Shown: positions 57,955-64,000 of the stretch, one piece after another | Numbering within the stretch: the stretch's first letter is position 1 | How the letters are laid out: each line of letters starts with the position of its first letter | Assembly (NCBI GenBank): GCA_037576215.1 | Contig: JBANDB010000001.1 | Location: 372,001-436,000, forward strand | Length of the DNA: 64,000 nt | Reading direction: 5' to 3' | Origin: Armillaria gallica | Taxonomy: Eukaryota > Basidiomycota > Agaricomycetes > Agaricales > Physalacriaceae | The notes under the pieces: generated by a model | Database searches by the model: none | Seen by the model: the letters and a program-made list of their open reading frames with translations, nothing else | Told to the model about the DNA's origin: nothing | Made by a program: the position numbers and the translations under genes

Positions 57955-58485
57955 TTATTGCCATCCGCGATATGGAATTTCAATAGTACAGGAGGGACAG
58001 TACCCGTGGATATTGGGGGCTATCGCAAATATTAGCGTGAAAGCAGAGGAGAATTGCAAGGCATACAATACTGCTCGGGATAACGAAGGCTAGAAACTTT
58101 GGGTCAGGACTCGGAGGCTGTTCGAGTAGGCCCGTAGAGACGTACTGTTGCCAGCAAGTACGCCGACAAACCGGCGGTCTGCAGCTTGCAGGATGGAAGA
58201 GACTAAACTTGCAGCGAGCCTCCTCACATCGAATCTAGGAAATGTTTTATTGAATGCGAAGGCTGAGGACGATATTTGAGATCCTTTATCGTACAATTTC
58301 TTCAGGCTAAGTCAACCGTGTCGTGACCATGGTTAGTAAAGGCAGGCTACGCCGGTATGTAAAGGTCATACGAGGTTGACAGTATGGCCACATCTGAGGT
58401 AGACATTCCTAACACTGTATAAGGTACGGTGATGAACAGAGTAGAGATAGCAGCGAATAGTTACTCACTGGCGACGACGACACAT
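57955..58485 (-). CDS. Small cysteine-rich putative zinc-binding protein, copy 7
   Basis: Six exons run from ATG 58485 to TAA 57957-57955: MCRRRHVRNVYLRCGHTVN, PEEI, IRCEEARCKFSLFHPASCR, TCWQH, LRYPEQYS, NIHGYCPSCTIEIPYRGWQ. The C-terminal tail differs from the others; the Cys/His framework is unchanged. A TATA box lies about 70 nt upstream. Confidence 0.8.
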
Positions 58486-58599
58486 AGCGAATAGTACAAC
58501 TGAGGACGTGGTGTGAGGTTGAGATGATGGAGGGCATTAAAGATGGTACTCACTTTATAAACTACCAAAGTCGAGAAACAGGCTGAATTATGGGCATCT

Positions 58600-61500
58600 A
58601 AGCCCGCTGACAGAGGGTGTAAATGTGCCGAACTTTCGTGATCATAGTAGTAAGCTGTATCAGCAGAAGAGAGAAGGATCAGAAAGGTCAGTCAAGATGA
58701 ATGCCAAAGATGAATGCCTCATTCGACGGTGAGTCTTAATTCAGCGTTCCGTTATTTCTGTATTTTTTGTACTTATCAAGTGTCGTTTTCTCCAAGAACA
58801 TCGGTCCGAAGGATGATGCCATACCTAGCCTGAGTTACAAGATCGAGGACGGCCGTTGGTTGCAGTACTTTCCAAATAGACTCGACATACGACAAAAAGG
58901 TACACCTGCAAGCCGAAAAAAGGTAGATTAATCAGTCTTGGCAGGGACTTAGGGAACGCACAAACATTCATATTGATCTTGACCCATATTGATATTCGTA
59001 AGTCGCGAACTGAGCAGTCTGTCGCCGTGAAGCGCCGTGAGTCATTGCTATTCAGAATTCAAGGTCACCATCCAGTGTGTAGACTCCACAGCCATATCGG
59101 TCTCAGGGTCTCAGGACAGTTTTCATTACAGTTCGAAGAAGAGCGAAAGAAATTCATGATGCAGCAGATAAGAATAGAACATTGGAACAGCGCGGCTTTT
59201 CCCGGGACGTCGTAGCAGTATCATGGTACATAGTAGTTACCTAAATCATCCGTAAGGAAGAAGATTCTGGTCGGTGGTTTATCAAGACTATGAGGAAAGT
59301 TTGTGCTCTCCCGGCAGTTCACTGGCGAGGCATACAATCAACTGTGTTCTGCTTCTTTTCAATCATCTCGCAGTTTTAACGGAATACAATAGTTACCGGA
59401 ATCTCAGCGGAAGTTTAGACGCCGGAAATGACATAAAAGTGATGCCTTGTAGACTATAGAGGGAGACGAGAGACAAGCTGGCGCCGGCAATCACAGCAGT
59501 TCGATGAAACTGTCAGTCCATCAGTCCATCTATGTATGTTTTTTGAGATGCTGGAAAGCACCACATGGCTGAAGAAGTATAGGTCCGCACAACCGCAGAG
59601 ATAACAGCCGATTTAGAGCAAATCTATAATGTCAAATCAGAATGCTTGTCATACCCAAGATGATAGATCATGTTCCATCATACAGGCTATGTGCAGAAGC
59701 GACTCAAGCATCTAAGAGGGGACTCGAGCGCTCAGAAGCTTTAAGCCGCTATTTATGTTGATGAGTCTGAGTGTATAGACAAAGATCACTGTTCTATAGA
59801 TGGCGAAGCACGGAAAGATGATAGGCCAAGTCCGAATCCGCAGGCAAAGACGAGCAGTAAGTAGTATCACATATTCGCACAGGCCCTAAGTAGTAAGTAT
59901 GCGAAGATTGTCTGGCAAGTGCGGGTGATTCCCGGCATGAAAATTCAGTGAACAGGAAGCTATTTCTGGCTCGTGGAAGATGCCAGCGTGAGACGCAGCA
60001 TTTCGATTGGTGTAGGAAAGGGCTAGGTGTTGCCAGCCGAGAGTCGGGGCGGGTATGCATTTGGCATTGACTCACACCCTGAGACAAGGAACCAGATATC
60101 CATAACGAGTATTCTGCAGCAAAATGCTAGTTTGAAGAAATGCTTCATTGAGGTTCAGAGGGAAAAATCCCAGGCCTCACCCCACGGCCTGGGCTAATCG
60201 CAGAAACAACTCAATTAACCCAACGCAAAAGCGCCGTAAATGCCCGGTTACTACACTCCACATCATACGCCGATACCAGTGGAAATCTGATTGACGAGCG
60301 GAGGGACCGGGACAAGAGGGAAAGAGGAAGCTTGACGCCGATGGATAGCGTGCTTGTGGCGGTTATAACTTATAACCCAAAAAACCCGGCAACTCACCTC
60401 TAAATGAACCGGAGCTATTGCATATTCGCCCTTTGTACAGCCACATACATGACCACGGCCCAGCTCGACTCGACAAATCGCCATCACCATGTATTCTACC
60501 AACCACCACCACCACCACCACCACCGACGACGACCTGTCCACCGCCCTCCTCTCCCACCTCGCCCATCGGCTGCATGCCGCCGACGCTATCGCCACACCA
60601 GTCACCACTTGTGACTCAACCCGACATCGGAAATCCCAACTTGGAGGTCGAAGGAAATCGGGACTATCGACAGCGGTGGGCGCGCGACTATCGCCTGACC
60701 CGACACGTCGGTCATTATTGGCATCAGGCTGTTGGCGCCACAGCTCTGGGACCGATGTTCATCATGGGAGATTCGAGAAAATAAGGAACTATATCTACTG
60801 GTTTGTATGTACATTGTCGTGGTACAACATATTCTTAACTATGCTTTTTGAATAAATACAGAATCATTACTCCTTTTACTCCTAGTTGGCCTGAAAGATG
60901 ACAGGCAAGTAAGCTCTGTAGAACTTGTGAAATTTTCTCTTCAATGCCACCCAACCACACTGAGTTTTGAACTTCCACGCGACAAATTACTGAGCGCTCG
61001 CGAGCCAGTTCATTACGTGACTTCCCTTTCGGGTCGTCACATAACGGTCACGGAGGGCGAATTTGACGCAACTATGAACCGGTAACTAACCCACGTGCAC
61101 ATTTTCACCAACCATCACGTCGTACTCAATCGTCACTGTGAGAGGTTTCTACCTTAGGCAGTCTTAAGTGCAGTGGCGGTGGTTGTTTGCCGGAGAGGCG
61201 GTAGTTATAATATCCTTCATATTTGGGTGAAGCGAATTGCCTTTCTCTTGCTTCGCGAAAACTGATCGGCATACACAGAATACGGCTACAATGTAAAAAT
61301 TCAACCTTCTATATTCCCCATTGGAGCAGAGAAGAGACATGAGAAAGTGAACAAGCATGCTACTTGGGGAGACCTGCAGAATATTGGTGCGTCAATTTTA
61401 CTCTTTTCTTTCTCCGTCTTATGACTTAGTATCTAGCCTTTGGTGGGGCCCCCTCTCCCAAGACGACATACGACAACGATGCCCACATGTCCGGGCTGCT

Positions 61501-63000
61501 GTATACTTATCACTGCGAGGGCCCACAGGTGGCACAGCGACCATCGTTGTCGACTATCAGCTACAAAATCAACCGACAGGGTTTTAATCTAAATCCGACG
61601 TGCACTCTATGTTCAATCAGACATCAATCTTCCAGCCGTAGTTGAAGTGGAGCACTACCCGAAATGTCGCTACTTTTTGCGAGACATCTCCACATCCTGT
61701 TTGGCATCTTTACAGACATATATGGCAAGACCAAGAGTTTACAGTGTCGGGGGTGGGGGCTGTGAACGGAAAGTTTATTGGGATTCGCCGCTGAGGGGAC
61801 CTTCCTTTCGATGCCATCAAGTTACTGGGCAGGAGAAAGAGCCGTTATGGTCGACCCTCTCCGTAATGAAATCTTCAGTGACTATAAGTGTACTGCGGGA
61901 CAATGTTTCACCTCGCTTAGCGGCGCGCTTGTTTGGCCCATCCGTTTTCTCACACTCGTCATTGGTGTCGCGCAATCCTGTCTTCAACGCTGGTCAGAGT
62001 AAACGACGAGCATCATGTACCTGACCGGCCGAACCTTGGTTCACAGTTTTAGCATGTGCTTTCACGGCTTCATATCACCCTTTTCTCGATGTGACTCGAC
62101 GAGCTTGTCACGGGCACTGATACCATCCTGTGTATCACAGACTAGTGGCTCGCCCGCCCACCTAACGGACTAGGTACGCACCCATCACTGGCTCATTTTG
62201 ATGCTAATGAATTGATGCCGCAGATACGGCCTGAACCTCAAAAGCTCACTATGCCTATCTCCGAGCCTCACCAGATTGATTGACGCCACCACCATCACCA
62301 GCCCGAACCGCCAGCGACCACATACGAGGTGAGCACATATATTGTGTTACCGGATCATCTCCAACTGATGAATCAACGTTGTGGATACTAGATCTCCAGG
62401 CCCGAGCGTATCAAAACGTCCACGTCTTACATCAAAACTACGTTGGCGCTGCCACCACCAGCGATCGGGTGCGTCACTACTTCACCATCGCGAACGACGA
62501 GACTCATAGCGAGTGCAGGTGCCAAATGGCTATGAGCGGGGCCCATCTTCCTTTCGCCATCTCAATGTCCGCCAGTCCCGCGAAAGGAAATATTTCAATG
62601 GAATGGACATGTTGGCCCGGAAACAACGTGGAACACAATGTTGTCCATTGCATTTGAGGAAGGACGGTCTGTTTATACCTGTCTGCATAATCATCTCGTC
62701 GGTGGTACCGTTGCACGGTGTTCCTCCTATATAAGGACCCCTCGGTTCGTTTAGCTTGCTTTTTTCCCAATCGTCTTCGGCCTTTATATATAGTCCGCGT
62801 TACTCCAAACGACACCTATTTCATAACCTTAGGCTTACCGCGTCACATTGCTACCACATCCTCCGATCCTTGTCGTCTACCTTACCATGCGTCGTCTTAA
62901 GTACTTAGAGGCCGGAAATATGGATTGTGTACAATATCATCTTATAATAATCATACCTACCAAGGACAGGTGATCGTCTACATTCCCTTAGAGGTTAACG
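58600..63000. other. Stretch without a recognised gene
   Basis: It contains an (ACC)8 microsatellite at about 60501-60525, which opens overlapping Pro- or Thr-rich frames (60404-60784 and 60418-60855) that are probably not genes. The reading AVMVDPLRNEIFSDYKCTAGQ-like near 61840-61905 matches a decayed segment at 50255-50340. Frames at 59794-60087 and 62280-62657 have no recognisable domain. Confidence 0.4.
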
Positions 63001-63001
63001 T

Positions 63002-64000
63002 TCATTCGTCCGAATCTGAGTCCGAGTCCGAGTCCGTATAAATCCGGGAAACGAACATTTTGGCAGGCAACGCCGTCTTAGCGGGAATCCTCACTGTTAG
63101 GACCGGATATCCTGTCTCCAGGACGGTCATGCACAGGTTCCTATGAGCCTCACTACGCCCAGCCTTATACGTCAGATCGACAGACTTCAAATGCTGTATA
63201 TGTGAAGTCGCTGACATGAGCTTCTGCAAGTCATCCGCGCCGTATCCTCTGTTCCCATATACGGCAGAGGTGAATGTCTCCAAGGAGGTGGGCATCACAG
63301 TCAGGAGGTTTTGACACTCCAAAGTGGATCGGGTTGCTCTTATTTCCAGTTTCTGGAGAGGGCATTTGGATCGTTCAATGAGCGCAGCAACACCCTGGGA
63401 GCCAGCACTGGTGGAAAAGCTCCGAAGACTGGGTAAAATGAGATGGCCTAGGATGGATGAGGTCACGCCGAACGTGCTGATTTCCAAGGATACAAGACGC
63501 GGAGCTGTGATTGCCATTGTATTCGGGGGAATGGTGTCCATCGAGGAAGCGCACATCTCCCAGTGTTCGATAGACGATTGGATACGTTTCAGGAAAGAGA
63601 AATTTTTTCGTTCCCCGACCGAGAGCTGACGTGGGTATATGACACTCTTGATTTGAGGCCAGGGAAGGTTACAGCGCCCCAATATGTTGATATCACCGCC
63701 GACTGTACGTAGCGATGGGGCGTTACGGAATGTGAAGAAGGAGTCTCCAGTCGTTGGAGAGGATGGAATTGACGGCATGATATATAGCGCGCCGAGAATG
63801 GGGAGAGATCCTTCAATGTGGGCGATTTGAGACATGCAGACCTCGGGAATCGACAAAAAGAGCGTCTTCCATCGCAGGCATGACGATATGAGGACTTCGG
63901 TGATGGGAGGGAGGTCCTTCATTGGGGATACTGTGAATGTGACTTTCAGCGCGTGTGTACCTGAGCGGTGGAGCTGTAGATTTAGCGTGCGAATGGATTT
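63002..64000 (-). CDS. F-box/leucine-rich protein, 5' end beyond the window
   Basis: The frame is open from the right edge to TGA at 63004-63002, 332 codons without an intron. The F-box itself lies outside the window. Visible are leucine-rich blocks (NAPSLRTVGGDINILGRCNL, LGHLILPSLRSFSTSAG, FTSAVYGNRGY, HIQHLKSVDLTYK) and a final acidic DSDSDSDSDE tail. Agaricomycete F-box proteins of this type usually have an N-terminal SPIRRLPPEI-like box, as the relative at 55466-56161 does, and act as substrate receptors of SCF ubiquitin ligases. The substrate is unknown. Confidence 0.8.
   Translation of the reverse strand, partial: KSIRTLNLQLHRSGTHALKVTFTVSPMKDLPPITEVLISSCLRWKTLFLSIPEVCMSQIAHIEGSLPILGALYIMPSIPSSPTTGDSFFTFRNAPSLRTVGGDINILGRCNLPWPQIKSVIYPRQLSVGERKNFSFLKRIQSSIEHWEMCASSMDTIPPNTMAITAPRLVSLEISTFGVTSSILGHLILPSLRSFSTSAGSQGVAALIERSKCPLQKLEIRATRSTLECQNLLTVMPTSLETFTSAVYGNRGYGADDLQKLMSATSHIQHLKSVDLTYKAGRSEAHRNLCMTVLETGYPVLTVRIPAKTALPAKMFVSRIYTDSDSDSDSDE

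Noticed and set aside
60404..60855. Two long overlapping plus-strand frames rich in Pro or Thr
   Set aside because: Both are opened by the (ACC)8 microsatellite; no conserved domain and no splice support.

Overview
This is about 64 kb of nuclear DNA from a filamentous basidiomycete, most likely an Agaricomycete. The lineage call rests on the many short GT-AG introns (mostly 46-75 nt), the small exons, and gene types common in that group: an etherase-like GST, an allantoate-permease-type transporter split into ten exons, F-box proteins, and short cysteine-rich proteins beginning MCRRR. No rRNA gene, intact tRNA gene, operon or CRISPR array was seen. The species cannot be named from this sequence.

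Intact single-copy-like genes are few and sit mainly in the left quarter: a GST (2979-3757, minus), a small coiled-coil protein (6796-7500, plus, with a damaged tandem sister at 5576-6312), an ACS-family MFS transporter (7714-9634, minus) and a three-finger C2H2 zinc-finger protein (13937-15086, plus). An F-box protein runs off the right edge (63002-64000, minus).

The rest is dominated by duplication, insertion and decay. (1) Seven copies of a six-exon gene for a 76-83 residue cysteine/histidine-rich protein are scattered over 57 kb, all on the minus strand; six are open through every splice junction and all have a TATA box 70-105 nt upstream of the ATG. (2) A 1.7 kb unit (1-1690) is repeated directly at about 53640-55440. 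(3) Block A (about 17.6-23.1 kb plus 29.2-32.8 kb) and block B (about 36.3-41.3 kb) are old duplicates; A is interrupted by a CpG-poor 6 kb segment and shows extra CpG loss. (4) A divergent pair, coiled-coil gene plus GST, occurs at 2.98-6.3 kb and again, as two pseudogenes, at 39.6-42.5 kb; a third partial copy at 30.6-32.8 kb lacks the GST.

Mobile DNA is unusually readable. A young Gag-only copia-type LTR element (18091-19761; identical 228-bp LTRs, 5-bp target duplication) sits inside one copy of a roughly 410-428 bp element with 9-bp target duplications. The second copy of that element, in opposite orientation, inserted exactly at the stop codon of one cysteine-rich gene. A 628-bp hAT-type miniature element with a perfect 8-bp target duplication and a 750-bp element with 110-bp terminal inverted repeats lie in the CpG-poor insert. 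Pseudogenes include a GST, an F-box protein, an amidohydrolase, an UNC93-like protein and three coiled-coil paralogues. Large parts of 44.4-48.1, 48.9-53.6 and 58.6-63.0 kb hold nothing that can be named. All splice models are hand-built from the sequence and all homology statements come from family knowledge, without a database search.
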